DNA from: Arenimonas caeni
GTDB lineage: Bacteria; Pseudomonadota; Gammaproteobacteria; Xanthomonadales; Xanthomonadaceae
DNA length: 64,000 nt
Direction of reading: 5' to 3'
Assembly (NCBI RefSeq): GCF_003024235.1
Contig: NZ_KZ679086.1
Span: forward strand, 1-64,000
Shown piece after piece: positions 29,743 through 36,291 of the stretch. Position 1 is the stretch's first letter. Each line of letters opens with the position of its first letter. Position numbers and translations under genes: made by a program. The notes under the pieces were generated by a model. It had not been told where the DNA came from and made no database searches. It was given only the letters and a program-made list of their open reading frames with translations.

Positions 29743-29981
29743 CCGTTGCCACTACATCTTGTGGTGGGCAGCGGGGGGCGGCCCCAAGGCTTGGGGTCGG
29801 CAAGCACGCACGACGCGACGGCGAGACGGCATGCGGAAACCGGGACGGACATCACGTTTCCAGCGGGGCAGTGCCCTGCGGGCGGGCGTCGCTTCCCCCG
29901 GATTCCGAGCCGGCTGGACCCGATAAGAACTCAGACAAAGGCGCCCTCCCCGAGGGGCGCCCCGGGAGGAAGAAAGGACTT
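29743..29981 (+). promoter_or_regulatory. Long, probably structured nrdJa leader
   Basis: If transcription starts near 29743 the leader is about 240 bases. It contains a perfect CCCCAAG-G-CTTGGGG palindrome (29783-29797), a GGAAAC / GTTTCC pair further on, and a GC-rich hairpin GGCGCCC...GGGGCGCC just before the purine-rich ribosome site (GGGAGGAAGAAAGGA). It holds no convincing short ORF. A ligand-binding element is possible, but the conserved cobalamin-riboswitch B12 box was not found. Confidence 0.35.
29749..29764. promoter_or_regulatory. Candidate NrdR box
   Basis: CCACTACATCTTGTGG is an imperfect palindrome matching 12 of 16 positions of the NrdR consensus (aCaCwAtATaTwgtgt), and it is very like the known boxes in front of E. 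coli nrdAB. It begins about 6 bases downstream of the predicted transcription start, a position suited to repression by ATP/dATP-loaded NrdR. The usual second box about 31 bases away was not found. Confidence 0.65.
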
Positions 29982-32132
29982 ATGAGCACGGTTCGCCTGG
30001 AGGCGGTAAAGAGCAAAGCGGCGCAGGAGATCGAGATGCAGCCGGCGTCCCAGGACATCTGGGACAAGAAGTACCGCCTCAAGACCAAGCGTGGCGAACC
30101 GGTGGACGCCACCATCGACCACACCTACCAGCGCGTCGCCAAGGCGCTGGCCGAGGCCGAGCCGAGCGCCGAGAAGCGCAAGTACTGGTACGAGCGCTTC
30201 CTGTGGGCGCTGCGCCGCGGTGCCATTCCCGCCGGCCGCATCACCTCCAACGCCGGTGCGCTCGAGCACAAGCCGGCCACCAGCACCATCAACTGCACCG
30301 TGTCGGGCACCATCACCGACTCGATGGACGACATCCTGGGCAAGGTCCACGAGGCCGGCCTGACCCTGAAGGCCGGCTGCGGCATCGGCTACGAGTTCTC
30401 GACGCTGCGCCCGCGCGGCGCCTACGTCTCGGGCGCCGGCGCCTACACCTCGGGCCCGCTGTCGTTCATGGATATCTACGACAAGATGTGCTTCACCGTC
30501 TCGTCGGCCGGCGGTCGTCGCGGCGCCCAGATGGGCACCTTCGACGTCAGCCACCCGGACGTGAAGGAATTCATCGGCGCCAAGCGCGAGGACGGCCGCC
30601 TGCGCCAGTTCAACCTCTCGCTGCTGGTCACCGACGAATTCATCCAGGCCGTCGAGTCCGACGGCGACTGGCCGCTGGTGTTCCCGGTGAACGTCAAGGA
30701 AGCCGGCGACGTCAACGTCGACGACGCCAGCCAGGTCGTCTGGCGCGACTGGCCGCACTGCGAGAACTACGTCACCCGCGACGACGGCATGGTGGCCTGC
30801 AAGATCTACGGCCACATCAAGGCGCGCCAGCTGTGGAACCGCATCATGGCATCCACCTACGACTTCGCCGAGCCGGGTTTCATCCTGATCGACCGCGTCA
30901 ACGAGATGAACAACAACTGGTGGTGCGAGAACATCCGCGCCACCAACCCCTGCGGCGAGCAGCCGCTGCCGCCCTACGGCGCCTGCCTGCTGGGTTCGGT
31001 GAACCTGACCAAGTTCGTGCGCGACCCGTTCACCGACAAGGCCAGCTTCGACTGGGAGGAGTTCCGCGAGGTCGTGCGCGTGTTCACCCGCATGCTCGAC
31101 AACGTGGTCGAGATCAACGGCCTGCCGCTCGAGCAGCAGCGCAACGAGATCCTGCGCAAGCGCCGCCACGGCATGGGCTTCCTGGGCCTGGGCAGCACCG
31201 TCACGATGATGCGCATGAAGTACGGCGAGGCCGACTCGGTGAAGTTCACCGAGGACGTGAGCCGCGAGATGGCCCTGGCCGGCTGGGAAGTCGCGCTGTC
31301 GCTGGCCAAGGAGAAGGGTCCGGCGCCGATCATGGACGAGGAGTTCAAGGTCACCGCCGAGATGCTGCGCAAGCGCCCGGAGATGAAGAAGGACGGCTGG
31401 AAGGTCGGCCAGAAGATCAAGGGTCGCCAGCTGCACGCCCTGTACTCGCGCTACATGCAGCGCGTGGCCACGGTGGCGCCGGAGCTGGTGAAGGAGCTGG
31501 CCGAGACGGGCGCGCGCTTCACCCACCACAGCTCGATCGCGCCGACCGGCACGATCTCGCTGAGCCTGGCCAACAATGCCTCCAACGGCATCGAGCCCAG
31601 CTTCGCGCACCACTACAGCCGCAACGTGATCCGCGAGGGCAAGAAGTCCAAGGAAAAGGTCGAGGTCTACAGCTACGAGCTGCTGGCCTACCGCACCCTC
31701 GTCAACCCGGAGGCGATGCCGTTCAGCACCGACGAGAAGACCCGGCTGCCGGAGTACTTCGTCTCGGCCGACGACATCACCCCGAAGGCGCACGTGGACA
31801 TCCAGGCCGCCTCGCAGAAGTGGATCGACTCGTCGATCTCCAAGACCGCGAACGTGCCCACGGACTACCCGTACGAAGACTTCAAGGACATCTACCTTTA
31901 CGCCTACAAGCAGGGCCTGAAGGGCTGCACCACCTTCCGCTTCAACCCGGCGGCCTTCCAGGGCGTGCTGGTGAAGGAAGCCGACCTGGAGAACACCACC
32001 TACCGCTTCGAGCTCGAGGACGGCACCGTGGTCGAGGCCAAGGGCAACGAGGAGATCGAATACGACGGCGAGATCCACAGCGCCGCCAACCTGTTCGACG
32101 CCCTCAAGGAAGGCTACTACGGCAAGTTCTGA
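29982..32132 (+). CDS. nrdJ: Adenosylcobalamin-dependent ribonucleotide reductase, catalytic part (NrdJa)
   Basis: 716 residues. Class II reductase that converts ribonucleotides to deoxyribonucleotides with AdoCbl as radical source, oxygen-independently. The ten-stranded barrel residues are visible: Asn322, Cys324 and Glu326 in NPCGEQ, redox Cys105 (STINCTVSG) and Cys335 (GACLLGSVNL). The C-terminus ends DALKEGYYGKF without the CxxC tail that thioredoxin must reduce in one-piece enzymes. That tail is encoded by nrdJb 710 bases downstream, as in the split NrdJab of Pseudomonas. The ATG at 29982 follows a strong purine-rich ribosome site; an 82-residue upstream extension is untranslated leader. 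Confidence 0.95.
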   Translation: MSTVRLEAVKSKAAQEIEMQPASQDIWDKKYRLKTKRGEPVDATIDHTYQRVAKALAEAEPSAEKRKYWYERFLWALRRGAIPAGRITSNAGALEHKPATSTINCTVSGTITDSMDDILGKVHEAGLTLKAGCGIGYEFSTLRPRGAYVSGAGAYTSGPLSFMDIYDKMCFTVSSAGGRRGAQMGTFDVSHPDVKEFIGAKREDGRLRQFNLSLLVTDEFIQAVESDGDWPLVFPVNVKEAGDVNVDDASQVVWRDWPHCENYVTRDDGMVACKIYGHIKARQLWNRIMASTYDFAEPGFILIDRVNEMNNNWWCENIRATNPCGEQPLPPYGACLLGSVNLTKFVRDPFTDKASFDWEEFREVVRVFTRMLDNVVEINGLPLEQQRNEILRKRRHGMGFLGLGSTVTMMRMKYGEADSVKFTEDVSREMALAGWEVALSLAKEKGPAPIMDEEFKVTAEMLRKRPEMKKDGWKVGQKIKGRQLHALYSRYMQRVATVAPELVKELAETGARFTHHSSIAPTGTISLSLANNASNGIEPSFAHHYSRNVIREGKKSKEKVEVYSYELLAYRTLVNPEAMPFSTDEKTRLPEYFVSADDITPKAHVDIQAASQKWIDSSISKTANVPTDYPYEDFKDIYLYAYKQGLKGCTTFRFNPAAFQGVLVKEADLENTTYRFELEDGTVVEAKGNEEIEYDGEIHSAANLFDALKEGYYGKF

Positions 32133-32143
32133 GCCCAAGGTTT

Positions 32144-32164
32144 CGGCGGGCCGCCGGCCCGCCG
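32144..32164 (+). other. Intercistronic hairpin after nrdJa
   Basis: Perfect 9-bp stem CGGCGGGCC / GGCCCGCCG with a 3-base GCC loop, starting 12 bases after the nrdJa stop and 26 bases before the H1-like start. There is no T run. It could be a message-processing or 3'-stabilising stem that sets different levels of the three products, or a weak attenuator. Confidence 0.5.
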
Positions 32165-32189
32165 TGGTTTCGACGACGAGGAGAGCGGT

Positions 32190-32738
32190 ATGAGTAATGG
32201 CAACGGAGTCACGGCGGCCCTGTCCAATGCCGCCGACAGCGTCAGCGAGAAGGCCCACGAGATCGGCGACGCCATCGCCCACACGGCCGAGGTCGCGGTG
32301 AAGGCCGCGAAGAAGAAGGCCGCGCCGGTCATCAGGAAGGCCAAGGCGCAGGTCAGGAAGGCCGAGAAGTCCGACGCCGGCAAGGCCGTGAAGAAGGCCG
32401 TCGGCGCGGCGAAGAAGAAGGTCAAGGCCGCGGTGAAGGCGGTCGAGGCCAAGGTTGGAGGCAAGAAGCCGGCGCCGAAGAAGAAGGCCGCCGCCAAGAA
32501 GAAGCCGGCCGTGAAGAAGGCCGCGCCGAAGAAGAAGGTTGCCGCCAAGAAGGTTGCCGCCAGGAAGGCCCCGGCCCGCAAGGTCGCGGTGAAGAAGGCG
32601 GCGCCGAAGAAGAAGGCCGTGGCGAAGAAGGCCCCGGCCAGCAAGAAACCGGCCGCCAAGAAGGCGGCGGCGAAGAAGGTCGCCAGGAAGCCGGCGGCCC
32701 GCAAGACGACGGCCCGAAAGGTTGCCAGGAAGCGCTAA
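32190..32738 (+). CDS. Histone H1-like (AlgP-type) Lys/Ala-rich DNA-binding protein
   Basis: 182 residues. The first 55 residues form a helical, less basic region (NAADSVSEKAHEIGDAIAHTAEVAV). The rest is a long Lys/Ala/Pro-rich tail built on repeats such as KKAAPKKK and KKVAARK. Such proteins resemble eukaryotic H1 tails and the AlgP/HC1 family; they bind DNA or RNA non-specifically and may condense the nucleoid. A GAGGAGAG ribosome site precedes the ATG. It sits between the two halves of the class II reductase, on the same strand, 57 bases after nrdJa. Low-complexity DNA here is prone to length variation. Confidence 0.88.
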   Translation: MSNGNGVTAALSNAADSVSEKAHEIGDAIAHTAEVAVKAAKKKAAPVIRKAKAQVRKAEKSDAGKAVKKAVGAAKKKVKAAVKAVEAKVGGKKPAPKKKAAAKKKPAVKKAAPKKKVAAKKVAARKAPARKVAVKKAAPKKKAVAKKAPASKKPAAKKAAAKKVARKPAARKTTARKVARKR

Positions 32739-32770
32739 AGCCGACGGCTGTCCCGATTGTCGCAACCCGT

Positions 32771-32795
32771 CCCCCCGCCGCACGGCGGCGGGGGG
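32771..32795 (+). other. Long GC hairpin between the H1-like gene and nrdJb
   Basis: A 10-bp stem CCCCCCGCCG / CGGCGGGGGG closes a 5-base loop (CACGG), in the 104-base gap upstream of nrdJb. No T run follows directly. It is the second strong stem in this operon and may act as a partial terminator or RNA-stability element. No clear promoter for nrdJb was seen after it, apart from an A-rich stretch (AAGAAAACAGC) just before the ATG. Confidence 0.5.
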
Positions 32796-32842
32796 CTCCG
32801 GGGAAAGAAACCACCGAATCGCATAAGCGGAAAGAAAACAGC

Positions 32843-33634
32843 ATGGCCATCAAGATCAGCAAGAAAATCAAGGGTTACAGCGTCCAGAAGCCGGAAGACA
32901 AGGCCAAGGAAACCGCTGCTCCCGTCGCCGCTCCCGTGGCCGTGCAGGAGCCGGAGTCGAACATCATCCACATGCACGAGAAGGTCGAGCGGCCGGAAGT
33001 GCTGGTGGGTTCGACCTACAAGATCAAGTCGCCGCTGGTCGAGCACGCCATGTACGTGACGATCAACGACATCGTGCTCAACCCGGGCACCGAGCACGAG
33101 CTGCGCCGTCCGTTCGAGGTGTTCATCAACTCCAAGAACATGGACCACTTCCAGTGGATCGTGGCGCTGACCCGCATCATGAGCGCCGTGTTCCGCAAGG
33201 GTGGCGACGTCACCTTCCTGGTCGACGAGATGAAGGCGGTGTTCGACCCGCGCGGCGGCTACTTCAAGGCCGGCGGCGTGTACATGCCGTCCATCGTCGC
33301 CGAGATCGGCTCGGTGGTCGAAGAGCACCTCAAGTCGATCGGCATGATCCTCGACCCGGAGCTGGGCGAGGAGCAGAAGCGCCTGATCGCCGAGAAGCGC
33401 GCCGCCTACGAGGCCCGCGCAAAAAAAAAGTCCAGTAACACCGGTCTGAGCGGGGCCCCCGCCGGTACCGGCACCGAAGGCGCCCCCGGCGCCGACGAGG
33501 CGGTGCAGGTCACCGGCGAGGGCACCTCTTTCCCGCCCAGCGCGACCATGTGCAACAAGTGCAACACCAAGGCCACCGTCATCATGGACGGTTGCGCTAC
33601 CTGCCTGAATTGCGGTTACAGCAAGTGCGGCTGA
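32843..33634 (+). CDS. Class II ribonucleotide reductase small partner NrdJb (TSCPD domain plus cysteine tail)
   Basis: 263 residues. Completes the split class II reductase. Residues about 50-170 form a TSCPD-type domain (YKIKSPLVEHAMYVTINDI). After a Lys-rich turn and Gly/Ala linker comes a cysteine-rich tail: Cys237, Cys240, Cys251, Cys254, Cys257 and Cys262 (CNKCN...CATCLNCGYSKCG). This can bind zinc and supply the redox-active pair that re-reduces the NrdJa active site. Residues K194-K196 are encoded by a run of nine A (33421-33429), exceptional in a 65-70% GC gene, and a one-base slip there in either direction ends translation within a few codons, removing the tail. Followed by a good terminator. 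Confidence 0.9.
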   Translation: MAIKISKKIKGYSVQKPEDKAKETAAPVAAPVAVQEPESNIIHMHEKVERPEVLVGSTYKIKSPLVEHAMYVTINDIVLNPGTEHELRRPFEVFINSKNMDHFQWIVALTRIMSAVFRKGGDVTFLVDEMKAVFDPRGGYFKAGGVYMPSIVAEIGSVVEEHLKSIGMILDPELGEEQKRLIAEKRAAYEARAKKKSSNTGLSGAPAGTGTEGAPGADEAVQVTGEGTSFPPSATMCNKCNTKATVIMDGCATCLNCGYSKCG

Positions 33635-33668
33635 TTCCGGGCTGAGAATTTCTCCCGGGTGTGGGGAG

Positions 33669-33705
33669 ACGTAATTACTGCAAGGATCGAACGTAATTCG
33701 TGCAA
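33669..33705. repeat. Two 15-bp direct repeats, 22-bp period
   Basis: ACGTAATTACTGCAA (33669-33683) and ACGTAATTCGTGCAA (33691-33705) share 13 of 15 bases and start exactly 22 bp apart, two helical turns. They lie in AT-rich sequence between the nrdJb stop and its terminator, which is unlike the flanking GC-rich DNA. Internally repeated ends preceded by TGT (33660) are typical of IS21-type element termini, so this may be a relic end of another element; an operator pair is the alternative. Confidence 0.5.
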
Positions 33706-33723
33706 TTTGATGATGCATCCTAG

Positions 33724-33744
33724 AGGGGCCCCAAGAGGGCCCCT
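33724..33744 (+). terminator. Terminator of the nrdJ operon
   Basis: Stem AGGGGCCC / GGGCCCCT (8 bp with the closing A-T) and a 5-base loop, followed by TGTCGTTT. It lies about 90 bases after the nrdJb stop. It is close to symmetrical, so it could also act on transcripts from the insertion element on the other side. Confidence 0.7.
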
Positions 33745-33784
33745 TGTCGTTTCATCCGCCTGCAGCGTTTGGCAAAGAATTAGC

Positions 33785-34623
33785 TGTTGATGCGCGACGA
33801 AAATTGACCACCCCTGCGCGTTGAAAATTGACCAGGGCATGGACCGGGGGATTCCAGCCCCGGGGTTGTTCGCAGTGTAGCCTCAGCCGCCGGTTTCAGT
33901 GGCCGGCTCGGCATCCTCCTTCGCCTGTTGCACCCGGGCCTGTTCCGGGGCCCGGATCTTGGTCTTGGCCGTCCGGCTGCTGTGCCGGAACCGGTAGGAG
34001 TCGTTGCCAGCCACCAGCCAGAAGGCGCGGCTGGCGCACAGCTTCATGTGCGCCACCATCACCTTGCGCCAGATCCCGCCGATCACCAGCCCTTCCTCGC
34101 TCCAATCGAACTGGAACGCCTCGCCCCAGCCAAACTGCAGCGGCACGTAGGCCGAACGCGCCGTCACCGCGCCCACCGCCGCCCGCTGGGCCCGCAAGTA
34201 CTCCGTCACCCGGCAGTAGTGGCCTTTGAAGCCCTGTTCCTGCAGTTGCTCGAACAGGCGCCGGGCGGTGCGGCGCTCCTTCCGGGAGCGGTTCTCATCG
34301 GTCTTGACCGCTTGGTCGAGCCAAGCCGTGAAGCCGGCCAGCACCTTCGGCCCCGGCGGCCGCTGGTAGGCCATCTGCGTCCGGGGCGCCGGCTCCCTGA
34401 GCCAAGTCTTGATGGTGTTACGGGACAAGCTGGTCCGCCGGGCGATCTCGCTGATCGACAGCCCCTCGCGCAGCCTCAGCCGCTGGACCTTCGCGTACAT
34501 CGACATGGTGTGCACCTCTTCTCCCCACAGGCCTGGTCGCCTGCAAGGTAAGGGGAAACACCCTGGTCAATTTTCAACGCGCAAGACCCGCGTTTGCTGG
34601 TCAATTTTCAGCGCGCCTCAACA
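33785..34623 (-). mobile_element. IS21-family element with internal deletion (839 bp)
   Basis: Bounded by 26-bp terminal inverted repeats. The left end (33785-33810) begins TGTTGATGCGCG and the right end (34598-34623) reads TGTTGAGGCGCG on the other strand; both continue into GAAAATTGACCA. Each end has an inner copy (33815-33837 and 34561-34583) sharing TGCGCGTTGAAAATTGACC. Repeated ends starting TG are the IS21 hallmark. A complete IS21-type element is about 2-2.5 kb with istA and istB; here about 1.2-1.6 kb is missing. No matching target duplication is visible (GAATTAGC on the left, CCGCTTCG on the right). Confidence 0.85.
33883..34515 (-). pseudogene. istA'-'istB in-frame deletion fusion (IS21 transposase remnant)
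   Basis: 210 residues against about 500 for IstA. Residues 1-169 are the IstA N-terminus: helix-turn-helix (SISEIARRTSLSRNTIKTWL), then the start of the integrase core with the first catalytic Asp137 (FQFDWSEE). From residue 170 the sequence (GNDSYRFRHSS) changes to what looks like the extreme C-terminus of the partner ATPase IstB. The junction is near 34008. The remaining DDE residues and the whole IstB ATPase are gone, so it cannot transpose by itself, but the DNA-binding part could still bind the ends. Confidence 0.82.
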
Positions 34624-34684
34624 CCGCTTCGATATCCGCGTTGTGCGGAGGCAGCCCAGTTGGTTGATTCACCGAGAGCCGCGT

Positions 34685-34894
34685 CTAACCTACATACCCG
34701 TTTGAGAGAGATTCTAGATATCTGATCACGTCTTTGGTTCTGCCAAGAGTAATCAGAGCTTCGGGAGTGTGACCGCCGAAAGCGCTTAGAGGGCTTTTCA
34801 ACCAGGCGAGAGACTCTTTGCGATCGCCTGTAACCAGGTCGGCCGCGGCGAGAACCCTTTTGGTATCGAGGTTGGTGACGCTACTATTGGTCAT
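34685..34894 (-). CDS. Orphan antitoxin of the Xre/MbcA/ParS family (DUF2384-like)
   Basis: 69 residues, short for the family because the N-terminal Xre DNA-binding domain is absent. Residues about 26-69 match the toxin-binding domain pattern: W-L-x(2)-P near WLKSP, F-G-G-x-T-P-E-A-L, then VIRYLESLSNGYVG. Partners are normally RES-domain NAD+-degrading toxins encoded just downstream. Here only 61 bases separate the stop from the IS21 end, and no toxin gene is seen. GC is near 50%, well below the neighbours. A strong GGAGGCGGG ribosome site and a dyad upstream support expression. Confidence 0.65.
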   Translation of the reverse strand: MTNSSVTNLDTKRVLAAADLVTGDRKESLAWLKSPLSAFGGHTPEALITLGRTKDVIRYLESLSNGYVG

Positions 34895-34911
34895 GAGCCC
34901 GCCTCCGAATT

Positions 34912-34933
34912 AGGCGTAGCGTATGCTAAGCCT
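34912..34933. promoter_or_regulatory. Dyad operator candidate upstream of the orphan antitoxin
   Basis: AGGC-g-TAGC-gtat-GCTA-a-GCCT: two 8-base arms in perfect dyad symmetry, interrupted by one mismatched position each side and a 4-base centre. It lies 18-39 bases upstream of the antitoxin ATG, where a promoter -10 would be expected, and resembles autoregulatory operators of toxin-antitoxin loci. Confidence 0.5.
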
Positions 34934-34981
34934 CCCTTGACAGGGCCGCGGTTGCCACATTTCCCCTGGTAGGATTTTGGT

Positions 34982-35125
34982 GCCCTCGTCAGAGTCGAGG
35001 GCGCTTGCAGGAATTCTCGACTGGGCTTCCATGGCTTGCAGGAATTCTGGAAATCCACTTGCAAGCATCATGGTTGTGATCAGCGTAAGTGATTGATTTT
35101 ACGTGCCGGTGACTTGCAGGAATTT
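34982..35125. repeat. Cluster of short repeats: hairpin and three CTTGCAGGAATT copies
   Basis: This 308-base gene-free stretch (34895-35202) holds a hairpin GCCCTCG / CGAGGGC (34982-35002) and three direct copies of CTTGCAGGAATT, at 35004-35015, 35035-35046 and 35113-35124. It also has an inverted GCTTGCA / TGCAAGC pair (35034-35040 and 35060-35066). No coding potential is evident. The AT-rich composition matches the antitoxin/IS patch on the left. It may be the edge of an acquired segment or a small repeat family. Confidence 0.5.
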
Positions 35126-35202
35126 CCGTTCGCCCACACGGGCTCGCATCCTGCGGCCAGCTGCGCTAAACCTCCTGGGGCGGTGCTCCAGGGGGAATCC
35201 AC

Positions 35203-35919
35203 ATGAAAAGTTTCGGCCTGCTGCTGGGGCTTGCGTTCGCCGACCTTGCGGTGGCCGGGCTCATGGCCGCGCGCGGTGATCGCGGCATCGCGCTGCTGTT
35301 CCTCCTGCTGGCCATCGTCACGGCAGCCTTCGCAGTGTTCGGCGGGCCATCGCTGCGACGTGATCCGCGGGGCCGCCTGCAGCCCGTGGAGCCGCCCTAC
35401 TCGAAATTCCTCGGCACCTTCGGCGCCGCGGCCATCCTGGTGGCGGCGGCTTATGTGGCGACCACGACGACCCGGGGAAGGGAGCCAAAGCCAACGCCCG
35501 TTGCGACGCTGCCCCAGCCGGTCCGGGCTGCTCCGGCCTGGACGCCGCCGCCCAGCCAGCCCAGGCCCACGCCTCGCAGCGCCCGCCTGCTCTACAAGTG
35601 CGAAGACGCGCGGGGCCACGCCAGTTTCCAGTCCCAGGCCTGCGCACCGGGAACCCGGCAGGTCTGGGTGAGGGAGGTGATGCCGGAGGCCGAGCCGCCC
35701 CGTTCGCGACGCACGCCCGCGCCCGCCGCTGGCGACACGAGGACGGCCGCGCCGGTTTACTCATTTGGCCAGCAGCCACCCAACCGCTCCGGCGAAGGCA
35801 GCCCGGCCTGCCAGGCCGCCCGTGCGGCGGATGCAGCCTACCGGCGCAGGCCGCTGAGCCAGGTCACGCACGCCGGCCTGCGCCGCCACGGCGACGCCAT
35901 CCAGGCAGCCTGCAAGTGA
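35203..35919 (+). CDS. Membrane protein with DUF4124-like domain
   Basis: 238 residues. Three hydrophobic segments near the N-terminus (residues about 4-22, 28-46 and 70-86), a Pro/Arg-rich linker, then a DUF4124-like module (about residues 128-152, LLYKCEDARGHASFQSQACAPG) with two conserved cysteines. A second pair of cysteines lies near the C-terminus. DUF4124 proteins are envelope proteins of unknown role, abundant in Lysobacterales. It shares the module with the genes at 42497 and 43097. The ribosome site is CAGGGGGA. First gene after the low-GC patch. Confidence 0.75.
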   Translation: MKSFGLLLGLAFADLAVAGLMAARGDRGIALLFLLLAIVTAAFAVFGGPSLRRDPRGRLQPVEPPYSKFLGTFGAAAILVAAAYVATTTTRGREPKPTPVATLPQPVRAAPAWTPPPSQPRPTPRSARLLYKCEDARGHASFQSQACAPGTRQVWVREVMPEAEPPRSRRTPAPAAGDTRTAAPVYSFGQQPPNRSGEGSPACQAARAADAAYRRRPLSQVTHAGLRRHGDAIQAACK

Positions 35920-35922
35920 TCC

Positions 35923-36291
35923 TCAGCCTTCGTTTTCGAACCGCAGGTTCTCGTTGCGGATCCAGCCACGCTCGCTGTGCCGGTCCTCGCACCAGCACGC
36001 GCCGTGCTTCGGGTCTTCCCAGATCAGGCGCACGGTGTCGCCGGGTTCGACGGTGAGTTCGGCGCTGCAGTATTCGGCGGTGGCGTGGGGCTGGCCGCCG
36101 TTGGTGCTGATGATGTCCAGCGGCACCCAGCCGGCGCTGAGCTGGCCGTCCTCGGCCCAGACGTAACCCGGGCGATCCGGGTGGGCGTGGCGCACGAACA
36201 CCGTGTCGCCGGCCTTGAGCGTGAGCGGAATGGCGTCGGGGCTTTCCTGGGGCGCGATGACCTGCGCGTTGATCGCCTTGAGCGTGGACAT
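35923..36291 (-). CDS. SH3-like domain protein
   Basis: 122 residues. Two consecutive SH3-like beta modules: residues about 15-62 (IPLTLKAGDTVFVRH...GYVWAEDGQLSAGWVP) and about 70-120 (ELTVEPGDTVRLIWED...ACWCEDRHSERGWIR). No signal peptide, so a cytoplasmic ligand- or peptide-binding role is more likely than wall binding; its function is unknown. The start ATG at 36291 was preferred to far upstream codons because the first SH3 strand begins shortly after it. Convergent with the preceding gene, 3 bases apart, and divergent from the DUF2007 gene across about 200 bases in which nothing further was recognised. Confidence 0.7.
   Translation of the reverse strand: MSTLKAINAQVIAPQESPDAIPLTLKAGDTVFVRHAHPDRPGYVWAEDGQLSAGWVPLDIISTNGGQPHATAEYCSAELTVEPGDTVRLIWEDPKHGACWCEDRHSERGWIRNENLRFENEG

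Noticed and set aside
29740-29981. Adenosylcobalamin riboswitch upstream of nrdJa
   Set aside because: The enzyme needs AdoCbl and the leader is long, but no sequence resembling the conserved B12 box or the CCGCAAC-type core was found. Kept only as an unassigned structured leader.
32117-32704. Phe/Ala-rich hydrophobic minus-strand ORF opposite the H1-like gene
   Set aside because: The apparent membrane protein is just the complement of Lys/Ala-rich codons (AAG becomes CTT, GCC becomes GGC) and lacks a ribosome site.
32190-32738. Tandem DNA repeats in the H1-like gene as a CRISPR or satellite array
   Set aside because: The periodicity comes from Lys/Ala codons in a recognised protein. Repeat units vary in length and there are no spacers.
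29931-32783. 950-residue minus-strand ORF opposite nrdJa and the H1-like gene
   Set aside because: Shadow of GC-rich coding on the other strand: His/Arg/Ala/Gly-rich, no motif, no ribosome site. The plus-strand frames carry complete recognised proteins.
34624-34700. Integron attC-like site next to the antitoxin gene
   Set aside because: A GTCTAAC fits one core half-site, but no matching complementary core or paired stem of attC type was found, and no integrase is in the window.
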